The notes beneath the pieces were generated by a model. That model ran no database searches. It saw only the letters and a list, made by a program, of their open reading frames with translations, and had not been told where the DNA came from. A stretch of DNA of 64,000 nt from Nocardia exalbida NBRC 100660 (lineage in GTDB: Bacteria > Actinomycetota > Actinomycetes > Mycobacteriales > Mycobacteriaceae). The stretch spans positions 62,001 to 126,000 of the forward strand of contig NZ_BAFZ01000165.1 in NCBI RefSeq assembly GCF_000308575.1, given 5' to 3'. The stretch's first letter is position 1, and each line of letters begins with the position of its first letter. Position numbers and translations under genes: made by a program. This document shows positions 9,005 to 16,585 of this stretch, piece by piece.

Positions 9005-9360
9005 ATCATGGGAGCGTCATGATGGTCGGCGCGTCCAACTGCGCCATCCACCCGAATGGCGATGTGGGCTGCGACCTTTCGCCCGGCCATACGCTGTGGG
9101 GCATCGTCCCGATCTCCGATGTCGCGATCGACATCCCATTCCTTCCCGCGCATCCGACCTTCGGATCGGCGGGCGCACACGGTCGTCCGGGCAGCCGGTG
9201 GATCACCGACGTGCCGCGTCCGGAGGGAAAGGTGTACCAGGGCACCCGCGTCAGTTACGCGGGCGTCACCTGCATCGGGGGACTGCCGAAAGGCACCGGC
9301 ATAACCTGTGTCGCCAAGGGGCACAGCTTGACCGACGGGGCGCAAGTCGAGATCAGCTGA
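9001..9360 (+). CDS. Small four-cysteine protein, uncharacterised
   Basis: The 119-residue product has the pattern CAIHPNGDVGCD near its N-terminus and CIGGLPKGTGITC near its C-terminus, giving two cysteine pairs. I recall similar cysteine spacing in secreted uncharacterised actinobacterial proteins, but those carry signal peptides and none is visible here. The ATG overlaps the preceding stop (ATGA), so translation is coupled. Either the protein is cytosolic or an export signal has been lost. No function can be given. Confidence 0.65.
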   Translation: MNHGSVMMVGASNCAIHPNGDVGCDLSPGHTLWGIVPISDVAIDIPFLPAHPTFGSAGAHGRPGSRWITDVPRPEGKVYQGTRVSYAGVTCIGGLPKGTGITCVAKGHSLTDGAQVEIS

Positions 9361-9440
9361 GCACAGCACCCGTTGGCGAACTCGAACCGCGCGGCGGAAT
9401 TCGAGGCTGTCGCTCGTGCGGGACACAGCGGTGTTCGCGC

Positions 9441-9499
9441 CGGATCGGAGTTCGAGAACTCATCGGGAGCTGTGAAATGCCGACTCGAACTCCGATCCG
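9441..9499. repeat. 16-bp perfect inverted repeat between convergent genes
   Basis: Arms CGGATCGGAGTTCGAG (9441-9456) and CTCGAACTCCGATCCG (9484-9499) are perfectly complementary across a 27-nt spacer. It lies between the 9001-9360 gene and the convergent methyltransferase, so it could serve as a bidirectional terminator, but the long spacer is unusual. Confidence 0.6.
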
Positions 9500-9529
9500 A
9501 TGCTGTTCATCGGGGCCGGTCGGTGCCGA

Positions 9530-10381
9530 TCAGGTCGTCGCGATGACGATCTGCTCCGATTCGGCCGGCCGCAGGCCGTCGGTCCGGTCGGCGAAGTAGC
9601 GGGTGGTCAGCTCGGCGGACGAGATGTGCCGGGCGGCGGCGAATCCGGCGTCTTCGGCCAGCTTCACCAATTCCTCGGGCCGGAAGAAGCTGAGGAACGG
9701 GGTGCCGGACCGGCGGGCGCCCTCTTCGGCGAACCGGCGTAGTCGCTGCTCGTCGGCGTCGACGGATTCGAGTGGCAGCAGGAACGTCGTGGCCAGGGTG
9801 GAACCCGCCGCGAGCTGCGAAAGTTGCCGCAGCGTCGCGACGTTCGCCTCGCGGGTGAGGTACATCGAGACGCCGGCGGAGGCGACCAGGGCCGGGCGAG
9901 TGGGGTCGAAGCCGGCCTCGATCAGCCGCCGCCACCACGCGTCCACCTCGAAATCGACCGGTACCAGCCGCAGCCACGGCGGGATGTCGAAACCGAGTTC
10001 GGTGAGACGCTGCCGTTTCCACGCCTGCGGTCCGGGCTGATCGACCTCGAAGACGGTGAACCGTGCGGCGAGGTCGGGCCTGCGCTGGGCGAAGGTGTCC
10101 AGCCCCGCGCCGAGCACGACGTACTGATCCACGCCGCGTTCGGCTTGCTCGGCGAGGAGATCCTCCAGAAAGCGGGCGCGGGACACGATGCCCGCGCGCA
10201 TCGGTGCGGTGGTCCGCTGATCCATGTCCGGCCGGTGCCGCCAGCCCTCCTCGGGCGCGGCCAGGCGCAGGCCGGTGAGATCGTCGAACACGTGCGGGGG
10301 CGGGTCGTCCAGGACGTGCAGGGCACGCCACAGTGCCACCCGGACGGCGGTGCTGTCCGGCGTGAGCGTCTCGTGTGCCAT
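9530..10381 (-). CDS. Class I SAM-dependent methyltransferase (TIGR00027/leucine carboxyl methyltransferase-like)
   Basis: The 283-residue protein has the SAM-binding motif YVVLGAGLDTFAQRRP (residues ~87-102) and the acidic-loop motif FEVDQPGPQAWK. Both are characteristic of the putative SAM methyltransferases abundant in mycobacteria and nocardiae. The acceptor is unknown. ATG 10381 follows GGAG at 7-bp spacing. It is the last gene of the RHH-VOC-methyltransferase set, with only 4 bp between the VOC stop and its start. Confidence 0.88.
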   Translation of the reverse strand: MAHETLTPDSTAVRVALWRALHVLDDPPPHVFDDLTGLRLAAPEEGWRHRPDMDQRTTAPMRAGIVSRARFLEDLLAEQAERGVDQYVVLGAGLDTFAQRRPDLAARFTVFEVDQPGPQAWKRQRLTELGFDIPPWLRLVPVDFEVDAWWRRLIEAGFDPTRPALVASAGVSMYLTREANVATLRQLSQLAAGSTLATTFLLPLESVDADEQRLRRFAEEGARRSGTPFLSFFRPEELVKLAEDAGFAAARHISSAELTTRYFADRTDGLRPAESEQIVIATT

Positions 10382-10385
10382 TGCC

Positions 10386-10727
10386 TCACTCCTCGCCCGG
10401 CGCCTGCAGGCTCCACAGTCGCCCGTCCGGGTCGCGGACGGTCATCTCCTGGGTGCCGTAGTGGGTCGGTTCGAAGCCGGTGACAATCTCGACGCCGTCG
10501 CCCGGAGATTCCCGCGAACTCGGAACCTTCAGCACCAGTTGGGTGCGCGATTGCTGCGTCGGCGGGACCTCGGCGACGAAGACGTACGGGCCGTCGCCGT
10601 TGCGGAACTGGCCGGAATGGTGATCGGTCTCGAACTCTATGGCGAAACCCAACCCCTGCAAGAACTTCGCCATCCTGCCCCAGTTGTGGGTCTCCAGGAA
10701 TACGGCCTCGATGCCCTCGGTCGTCAT
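10386..10727 (-). CDS. VOC (glyoxalase/bleomycin-resistance fold) protein
   Basis: The 113-residue protein is a single vicinal-oxygen-chelate domain: [20 protein letters not shown] is the first beta-alpha unit, and [14 protein letters not shown] is the end of the fold. The usual metal ligands are not all obvious, so it may be a binding protein rather than an enzyme. Start ATG 10727 has GAGAGG upstream and overlaps the stop of the ribbon-helix-helix gene by four bases (ATGA). The pairing suggests the small regulator controls this gene and the methyltransferase. Confidence 0.85.
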   Translation of the reverse strand: MTTEGIEAVFLETHNWGRMAKFLQGLGFAIEFETDHHSGQFRNGDGPYVFVAEVPPTQQSRTQLVLKVPSSRESPGDGVEIVTGFEPTHYGTQEMTVRDPDGRLWSLQAPGEE

Positions 10728-10897
10728 TGTCGATCCTCTCCAGACGGTGACTGCGGGTGCTCGTCGGCGAGGTAGGCGCGCAGCGCGTCGGTGACCAGCG
10801 CCGACAACGACATCTCCGACTCGATCGCCCGGTACTTGAGCTGCTTGATCAGCTCGACCGGCAGATAGACGTTGAACTGCTTCACTTCCTCGCCCAT
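10724..10897 (-). CDS. Ribbon-helix-helix (CopG/MetJ-type) regulator, 57 aa
   Basis: This short gene reads [20 protein letters not shown] and continues into two helices ending [15 protein letters not shown]. That is a complete ribbon-helix-helix DNA-binding domain: a beta strand (KQFNVYLP) and two helices. It would dimerise and bind direct or inverted repeats. It overlaps the VOC start by 4 bp. No Shine-Dalgarno precedes ATG 10897; a TAGCAT hexamer ends six bases upstream, which fits a leaderless transcript. The TGCTAGCA repeats immediately upstream are its probable operator, implying autoregulation. Confidence 0.85.
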   Translation of the reverse strand: MGEEVKQFNVYLPVELIKQLKYRAIESEMSLSALVTDALRAYLADEHPQSPSGEDRQ

Positions 10898-10904
10898 GCA
10901 GCGA

Positions 10905-10928
10905 TGCTAGCAAGTTAGCATGCTAGCA
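10905..10928. promoter_or_regulatory. Operator repeats for the RHH regulator
   Basis: Two copies of the self-complementary octamer TGCTAGCA lie at 10905-10912 and 10921-10928, 16 bp apart. The overlapping palindrome TAGCATGCTA is at 10916-10925. Regularly spaced short palindromes are typical RHH sites, and these overlap the presumed -10 of the operon. Confidence 0.65.
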
Positions 10929-11025
10929 ACAACTCGGTCGACCGGTCACGCAGCGCCGGGGACGCTGCTGTCGCGCGACGGTCAGGCCTGGACCCGGAGT
11001 GACGAAGGCTCGACGACAGTCGCGT

Positions 11026-12513
11026 CTACACACCGACACGGACCGGCTCGGTTTCCCGGCTCTCGCCGAGGGGCGGCTCGGCGACCGGACGCACTCGATG
11101 CAGCGCCGCGTATCCCAGCGCGGCAAGGACAAGGGCGACGAAGATACCGAGGTTGCTGCTGCCCAAGCCGCTCGCTCGGGCCGCGGGGGTGAACAGATAT
11201 CCGAGAAGTGGGCCGATGTGCGGATCGGGAGAAGTGATCAGGCCGAACCCGACGATCACGGCCACACAGAGGCTGCCGATTCCTGCCCGGTTCACCCCGC
11301 CGTAGCCGCCGGCCGGACTGAACAGCGCTGCCCGGTCGTAGCCGACGCGGCGGCGCTGCCAGAGGTCGACCACGAAGATCCCGGACCAGGCGGCCATGAC
11401 GACCGCCGTGGTGGTCAGAAATGCTTGGAACGGGGCGAAGAAGCCAGGAGCGGCGAAAACGACATATCCGCCTGCGCAGGCGATCAGAACCGCGTCGATC
11501 AGCACGGTGTAGTGCCGAGGCATCCGCACGCCCAAGGTCTGTAGCGCGAGCCCCGAGGAGTAGAGGCCGATGGTGGAGCCGGACACGAAGCCGACCAGCG
11601 CCAGGATCAGGTACGGCACCAGGAACCACGTGGGCAGATGGGCCGACAAGGCGCTGATCGGATCGGTCTCGGCCAGTGCCGCGACTTCCGGATCGCCCGC
11701 GGCCAGCAGCGTCCCGAATCCCATCAGCACTACCGCGGGTGCGGTGCCGCCGAAGGTGACCCATCCCACCAGCGCGCGTTTGCTGGTCTCGCGAGGCAGG
11801 TACCTGGTGTAGTCGGCCGCGCAGTTGACCCAGCTGAGACCGAGCAAACTGGCGATCAGCAGGACTCCGCCCGCGAATGTGCCCAGGTTGCCGTGGCCGT
11901 GGGTGGCGAACGAGATCCGGGGCAGAGTCAGCGCGATGTAGACGATGGTGAGGGCGGTGAAGGTCAGCGCGAACCACTTCTGGATCCGCAGAATCACGTG
12001 ACAGCCGTAGATTCCGAGCACCGTGCTCACCAGGATGACGGTGAGGAGAGTGACGACCATCAGCGGCCTGGTATCCGCCGCCGGGGCGAGTCGACGCATC
12101 ACGGTGCGAGCGGCGAGCGTCGCCAGGACGGCCGAGAACGTCTCCCATCCGACCAGCGCCAGATAACTGATCGCGGTCGGGACCTTGTTGCCATGGAATC
12201 CGAACGCCGCCCGACCGGCCACCATGGTCGCCGCCCCGCCCTGCTGTCCGGCCAGCGACACCAGAGCCAGCAGCAGGAAGGAAAGGACCGCACCGATCGC
12301 CGCGGCCAGGGCGGCCAGATGCCAGTCGAGTCCGAGCGCCGTCACGTACGGACCGAACGAAACCAAGAGCACATTGCAGCTGGTACCGGCCCACGGCCAG
12401 AAAAGGGTCCTGGGTTTGCCCCGGCGCTCTTCCTCGGCGACCCATTCGGTGCCCTTGCGCTCGAAAGACCAGTCGGAAGGTTTCGCCGAAGCCGCCACCA
12501 TGTCGATATCCAT
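11026..12513 (-). CDS. NCS1-family purine/cytosine permease
   Basis: The 495-residue protein has about twelve hydrophobic segments and the NCS1 hallmarks: a FWPWAGTSCNV first helix, GGAATMVAGRAAFGFHGNKV in helix 3, and SWVNCAADYTRYLP in the middle of the protein. It should import a nucleobase, allantoin, thiamine-precursor or similar ring compound with Na+ or H+. ATG 12513 begins MDIDMVAASAK. A 16-bp palindrome 46 bp upstream suggests repression by a regulator encoded elsewhere, as no regulator or catabolic gene is adjacent. Confidence 0.9.
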   Translation of the reverse strand: MDIDMVAASAKPSDWSFERKGTEWVAEEERRGKPRTLFWPWAGTSCNVLLVSFGPYVTALGLDWHLAALAAAIGAVLSFLLLALVSLAGQQGGAATMVAGRAAFGFHGNKVPTAISYLALVGWETFSAVLATLAARTVMRRLAPAADTRPLMVVTLLTVILVSTVLGIYGCHVILRIQKWFALTFTALTIVYIALTLPRISFATHGHGNLGTFAGGVLLIASLLGLSWVNCAADYTRYLPRETSKRALVGWVTFGGTAPAVVLMGFGTLLAAGDPEVAALAETDPISALSAHLPTWFLVPYLILALVGFVSGSTIGLYSSGLALQTLGVRMPRHYTVLIDAVLIACAGGYVVFAAPGFFAPFQAFLTTTAVVMAAWSGIFVVDLWQRRRVGYDRAALFSPAGGYGGVNRAGIGSLCVAVIVGFGLITSPDPHIGPLLGYLFTPAARASGLGSSNLGIFVALVLAALGYAALHRVRPVAEPPLGESRETEPVRVGV

Positions 12514-12559
12514 TCGTCGAGGGCGGCGAACGAGCCGTTCACGCGCACCTGGATAACGT

Positions 12560-12575
12560 GCCGTTATATAACGGC
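12560..12575. promoter_or_regulatory. 16-bp perfect palindrome upstream of the NCS1 permease
   Basis: GCCGTTAT (12560-12567) and ATAACGGC (12568-12575) form a perfect palindrome. An overlapping repeat ATAACG/CGTTAT lies at 12553-12558/12562-12567. It is placed as an operator for the permease gene; the AT core resembles GntR or TetR sites. Confidence 0.55.
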
Positions 12576-12808
12576 TCAGTGTAGGCGTGAGACTACCGGT
12601 GCGGAACCTTCATTGACGTGACAACTTATTCGGCCGTGCGGAAGCCGGTGAGCTGCTGTGAAATGAGCCAAGGTGAAGGTGGCATCCAATCGGAGGGCAA
12701 CTCCACTCACGTGCAGGAAGAACTCGCGCGCTCATATGACCTGTATGACGAGCCAATAACTGACGGTTTAGTGACGCCCGTATCGAGCCTCGAACGACTG
12801 CCGCGAGG

Positions 12809-15262
12809 TCAAAGCCCCGCGCGCCGTGCGCCCCGCCGCCGCGGGCGCAACTGGTACAGGCGGTACCAGGCCAGGGCGAGGAAGGCGACCCCCAGGCCGG
12901 CCACGACTCCCATATCGAGGAGCCAGGTGCCGAGGGTGTGCTTCCATAGCGGGTCGGGTGGGCCCGTATGCGGTGAGAGGGTGTCGAGGTCGAGAGTGGC
13001 GGCTCCCGCGCCGAACCCCCAGCGGGACGGCGCGATGTAGGCCAGTTGCTCCAGAACGGGTGTGCCGGGGAGTCGCACCAGCCCGCCCGTGAGTACCAGT
13101 TGCGCCATCGAGAGCACGATCAGCAGCGGCAGCGTCTTCTCCGAGGTGTTCACCGCCACCGACACCAGCAAGCCCAGAGCCAGTGACGCGATGCCGAGCA
13201 GCGCCATCGCGAGGATCAGCTCCAGCTCGACGGAGGTGAAAAGCCCTTTCGGCGGCATGCTCACGCCGATGGTGCCGACCAGCACCAGCACCGCCGCCTG
13301 CAAGGTGGTGATCACTCCCAGGACCAGCAGTTTCGACATCAGATATACGCCCGCCGACAAACCCGCGGCGCGTTCTCTGCGGTAGATCGTCTGCTCCTTG
13401 ACGATCTCGCGAATCGAGTTGCCGGTGCCGACGAAGCAGGCGGCGAAGGCCAAGACCATGAGCTTGGTCGGGGCATCGACGTTGGTTCCCGGCGCCCCGA
13501 TGAACCCCTCGCCCGATGGCACCGCGGCGATCAGGCCGCCCAGCAGTACGGGCATCACACCGAGTAGTGCCAGATAGCTGCGATCCGAGGCGATCACCGC
13601 CAGATATCGCCTGCACAACGTACTGAGCTGGCTGAACTTGGACTGTGGCGCGGGCGGTGGGGCAGGTGCGTGCACTTCCGCGGGACCGACGTCGTCGGCC
13701 GGTGCGACCGCCGCGTACTGCTCGAAGCGTGGCGAAGCCCGGAATTCACCGGCCCAGTCGCGCTCCTCATCGCGGTCGAATGCCTGGAAGACCTCGGCCC
13801 AGGTGCGCTTCCCGAACTGCTGCAAACCCTCGGCGGGTGGTCCGTAGTAGGCCAGTTTGCCGCCGGGCACCAAGACCAGCAGACGGTCACAGGAATCGAG
13901 GTTCGCCACGCTGTGGGTGACGACGATGACCGTCCGTCCGTCGTGTGCCAGTTCGGACAGCATCTCCATGACCGTCTTGTCCAGACCGGGGTCCAGACCG
14001 GAGGTCGGTTCGTCGAGGAACAGCAGCGACGGTTTGGTCAGCAACTCCAGCGCGACGCTCACCCGTTTGCGCTGACCGCCCGAGAGCTTGTCGATGCGGG
14101 TGTCCGCGTGCCGTGCCAGGCCCAGTTCTTCGAGCACTTCGTCGACCCGCTGCTCGCGCTCCTCACGTCCCGTGTCACCGGGGAAGCGCAGCTCGGCAGC
14201 GTAGAGCAGCGCGCGCCGCGTCGGAAGCTGGTTGTGCAGGATGTCCTCCTGCGGGACCAGTCCGATCCGGTGCCGGAGCTCGTCGTAATCGGTGTACAGG
14301 TCGCGTCCGTCGTAGCGGACCGTCCCTTCCGTCGCGGGCCGCAATCCGGTGACCGCGCCGAGCAGAGTGGACTTGCCCGCCCCGCTGGGCCCGATGACGC
14401 CGACGAGCGAGCGTTGCGGGATGGGGAACCCCACCCCGTCCAGGAGCACTTTGCCTTCCGGTGTCCGTACCGTGAGGTTCTGCACCGAAACCGACACCTC
14501 ACCGGTGTCGACGGACTCGCGCAGCTCGTCGCCGACCAGCCGGAACGTGGTATGCCCCAGACCGATCGAATCGAAGTCGGCGAGGTCGGCGGTATCGACT
14601 CGGGAGCCGTTGACGTAGGTGCCGTTATGGCTGCCGAGGTCGACGATCTGGTATTTACCCGGGCCGATCGTGCGCAGCTCGGCGTGATGGCGGGAGACCA
14701 TGAGGTCGGGCGTGACGATGTCGTTGTCGGTGGCCCGTCCGATCCGGAGCGTGGGTTCGGTGATCCGGACGACCGCGGTGGGGTGGGCGGTCGGAGGCGA
14801 AACCCGCCGGGGGAGGCCCGGAAGGAACTTCGTGACCGTGGCTTCGTCATCGAGGTCGTAGCCGGGATCGGCGACGAGCATCGTGTCTCCACCGGCCTCT
14901 CCACCGGACTCGGGGGCGGGCCGCCCGTCTTGTCCTTCCAAGGAACAGGCCAATTGCTCGCCGTCGACGGCGTGACCCAGCTGGAACGTCTCGTCGTGGT
15001 CGATCACCATCTCCTCGACGCGGTGACCGTCGAAAAAGGTTCCGTTCAGACTGCCCGCGTCCTCGATTTTCCAACCTTCCGCATCCCGTTCCAGAACGGC
15101 ATGCAAGGAAGATACGCGCGGATCGGTGACGACGACGTCGGCCTCTGGATCCCGGCCGACGTTATATGCGCCCCCGGCACGTAGCCGATAGACGCGTTCC
15201 CTGGTATGCACCACGAGAACCGGTGCATCGGGAAATTCGGTGGAGGACGATTCATCCGCCAT
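12809..15262 (-). CDS. FHA-domain ABC transporter fused ATPase-permease (Rv1747-like)
   Basis: This 817-residue protein resembles the mycobacterial exporter Rv1747. It has two forkhead-associated domains: residues ~12-85 with YNVGRD and SLNGTFFDG, and ~150-230 with RIGRATDND, SRHH and SHNGTYVNG. An ABCG-type ATPase follows with GPSGAGKST, LSGGQRKRVSVALEL and LLFLDEPTSGLD. The last ~250 residues form a six-helix membrane domain. FHA domains bind phosphothreonine, so Ser/Thr kinases probably regulate transport. ATG 15262 lies six bases past a TATACT hexamer, consistent with a leaderless mRNA; an in-frame 37-codon extension is rejected. The substrate is unknown. Confidence 0.92.
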   Translation of the reverse strand: MADESSSTEFPDAPVLVVHTRERVYRLRAGGAYNVGRDPEADVVVTDPRVSSLHAVLERDAEGWKIEDAGSLNGTFFDGHRVEEMVIDHDETFQLGHAVDGEQLACSLEGQDGRPAPESGGEAGGDTMLVADPGYDLDDEATVTKFLPGLPRRVSPPTAHPTAVVRITEPTLRIGRATDNDIVTPDLMVSRHHAELRTIGPGKYQIVDLGSHNGTYVNGSRVDTADLADFDSIGLGHTTFRLVGDELRESVDTGEVSVSVQNLTVRTPEGKVLLDGVGFPIPQRSLVGVIGPSGAGKSTLLGAVTGLRPATEGTVRYDGRDLYTDYDELRHRIGLVPQEDILHNQLPTRRALLYAAELRFPGDTGREEREQRVDEVLEELGLARHADTRIDKLSGGQRKRVSVALELLTKPSLLFLDEPTSGLDPGLDKTVMEMLSELAHDGRTVIVVTHSVANLDSCDRLLVLVPGGKLAYYGPPAEGLQQFGKRTWAEVFQAFDRDEERDWAGEFRASPRFEQYAAVAPADDVGPAEVHAPAPPPAPQSKFSQLSTLCRRYLAVIASDRSYLALLGVMPVLLGGLIAAVPSGEGFIGAPGTNVDAPTKLMVLAFAACFVGTGNSIREIVKEQTIYRRERAAGLSAGVYLMSKLLVLGVITTLQAAVLVLVGTIGVSMPPKGLFTSVELELILAMALLGIASLALGLLVSVAVNTSEKTLPLLIVLSMAQLVLTGGLVRLPGTPVLEQLAYIAPSRWGFGAGAATLDLDTLSPHTGPPDPLWKHTLGTWLLDMGVVAGLGVAFLALAWYRLYQLRPRRRGARRAGL

Positions 15263-15268
15263 ATTGCG

Positions 15269-15299
15269 AGTATACGACCGGGCCGTACCACCACCGCAA
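15269..15299 (-). promoter_or_regulatory. Promoter of the FHA-ABC gene (leaderless)
   Basis: On the minus strand, TATACT (15274-15269) is a near-consensus -10 and TTGCGG (15299-15294) a fair -35, with a 19-bp spacer. The start codon follows the -10 by only six bases. Confidence 0.6.
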
Positions 15300-15892
15300 G
15301 AGTTGTTCATCGCCGAGGCGTCAGGGCGAGATCGGCCGCATCGGGCATCGTCGGCGCTACCGAGCAATCCCATCGAACCCAGTTCGAACAGCGCATACCC
15401 ACCGGACGGGCCGAAGAGCTACCGCCTCCGTGCCCGTGTGAACCCGGCGGACGATCTGGCGGGTTTCCGTCGGTCGGTGTTATTCGGCGAAGATTGATCA
15501 CGCGGGTCTGAAATACCGACGGGCGCTGGAAGATACGGCTTCGCTGCGAAAGATGGAAGCGAACTCGAACCATCGGGAATTTTCGGAACATTGTGCTGCG
15601 AGCGGTTCTGCTGCGATAACTCGTCCTGTCGGATGCTTCGAAAGAGGTATCACGCCGCGTATGTCCCTCGAATTCGTCGACGCGCCACCCGCTGGCGCTG
15701 ATCGACAATTTTCGGGTCGATCAACGAATTCGTGCTTTTGGGGGCGCTTCGGTCTCGGCCGGATCGATCTCCGGTAAGCACCGTCTCGAGCAAAATCCTT
15801 GCGGAGGTGTCTGATTCAGCCGGATCGAGATCAGATCCCGTGGCAGTCGGATGCCCGCTGTCGCCGTCACGGTACCAAGTTGGGCAGGCCCT
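15300..15892. other. Non-coding, relatively AT-richer stretch
   Basis: About 590 bp upstream of the FHA-ABC promoter have no recognisable gene. A 133-residue minus frame ending at 15307 is arginine/serine-rich and unlike any family I know. Base composition is visibly less GC-rich than the flanks around 15500-15750. It may be decayed sequence. Confidence 0.45.
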
Positions 15893-16192
15893 TCATGCGG
15901 GTGTCGGTGTCACCGTGCGATCAGCCGGCGAATGGGGGCAGGGCCGCGAATTCTCCATGCGCAACAGTGCGGGCTGAGCATCCAGCCACACCACGAAAGC
16001 TTCGATCAGGCAGCCGTTCTCGGCGCTTCGCTCGGCCAGGCGACGACGCAGAGTGGTCAGATCCTCGAGCGGTGCGGGCAGGTCGGGGACGAGGCCGAAG
16101 TACGTCACGTTCACCATGTCACCGGTCCGGGGATCGCGCCAGGTCGCGTTGTCGACCTGCTGCATCCGGCCGGTGTCGAACGAAATGGGCAC
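15893..16192 (-). pseudogene. Probable 3'-truncated uncharacterised actinobacterial gene
   Basis: The 99-codon frame begins MPISFDTGRMQQVDNATWRD and continues convincingly to FVVWLDAQPALLRM at about residue 79. The last 20 residues are proline/arginine-rich and look out of frame. From memory, full-length relatives continue for another 60-100 residues after the GCLIEA.V..LD.LPAL segment, so this copy seems to be cut short. I see no continuation in the other frames downstream. A functional short protein cannot be excluded. The function of the family is unknown to me. Confidence 0.45.
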
Positions 16193-16240
16193 CGGGTCAG
16201 AGTATCCGCGACCGGCAGGTACGGGCGCGCGAGCCGGTGA

Positions 16241-16297
16241 TAAGGTGGCCGCGTGCTCATCGAGGTCGACAGACTGTAGCCGCCTCTTCGAAGGCGG
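16241..16297 (+). promoter_or_regulatory. Possible leader-peptide attenuator upstream of the ABC-F gene
   Basis: TAAGGT (16241-16246) is followed after six bases by GTG 16253, opening an 8-codon frame (VLIEVDRL) that stops at 16279. A hairpin begins at the very next base: CCGCCT (16280-16285) pairs with AGGCGG (16292-16297). The geometry -10/6 nt/start matches other leaderless starts in this window. The ABC-F start is about 290 bp downstream, leaving a long 5' leader in which ribosome stalling could control readthrough. This is inference from layout. Confidence 0.4.
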
Positions 16298-16585
16298 CGT
16301 CTCCGGGTCGGGCGTTCATCACTCCGATGAACCGCCGAGTCGCGCGTATGCGTATCGCGCGGACACCCTTGTGCGCACCCTCACCATGTCGTCGACAGGT
16401 CGTGGAATCGGCCTCGGCGCACGGTGCCCGTCGCCCAGCCTTCGAAGATCTCATCGCGCGGTAATCGTCCGCGGGCCTGACGTCTCCGAGTTCCACGGTG
16501 ATCGCCGCTGCCCGCTGCCGCGTGCGCAGCCCGCAACCCGGGCTTCGAACGCAAAGCTTCCCTCAGGGCACAAGGAGAACCACAC

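Noticed and set aside
12618-13040. 140-codon plus-strand frame next to the FHA-ABC gene
   Set aside because: Most of it is antisense to the FHA-ABC C-terminus and its sequence is arginine/serine-rich.
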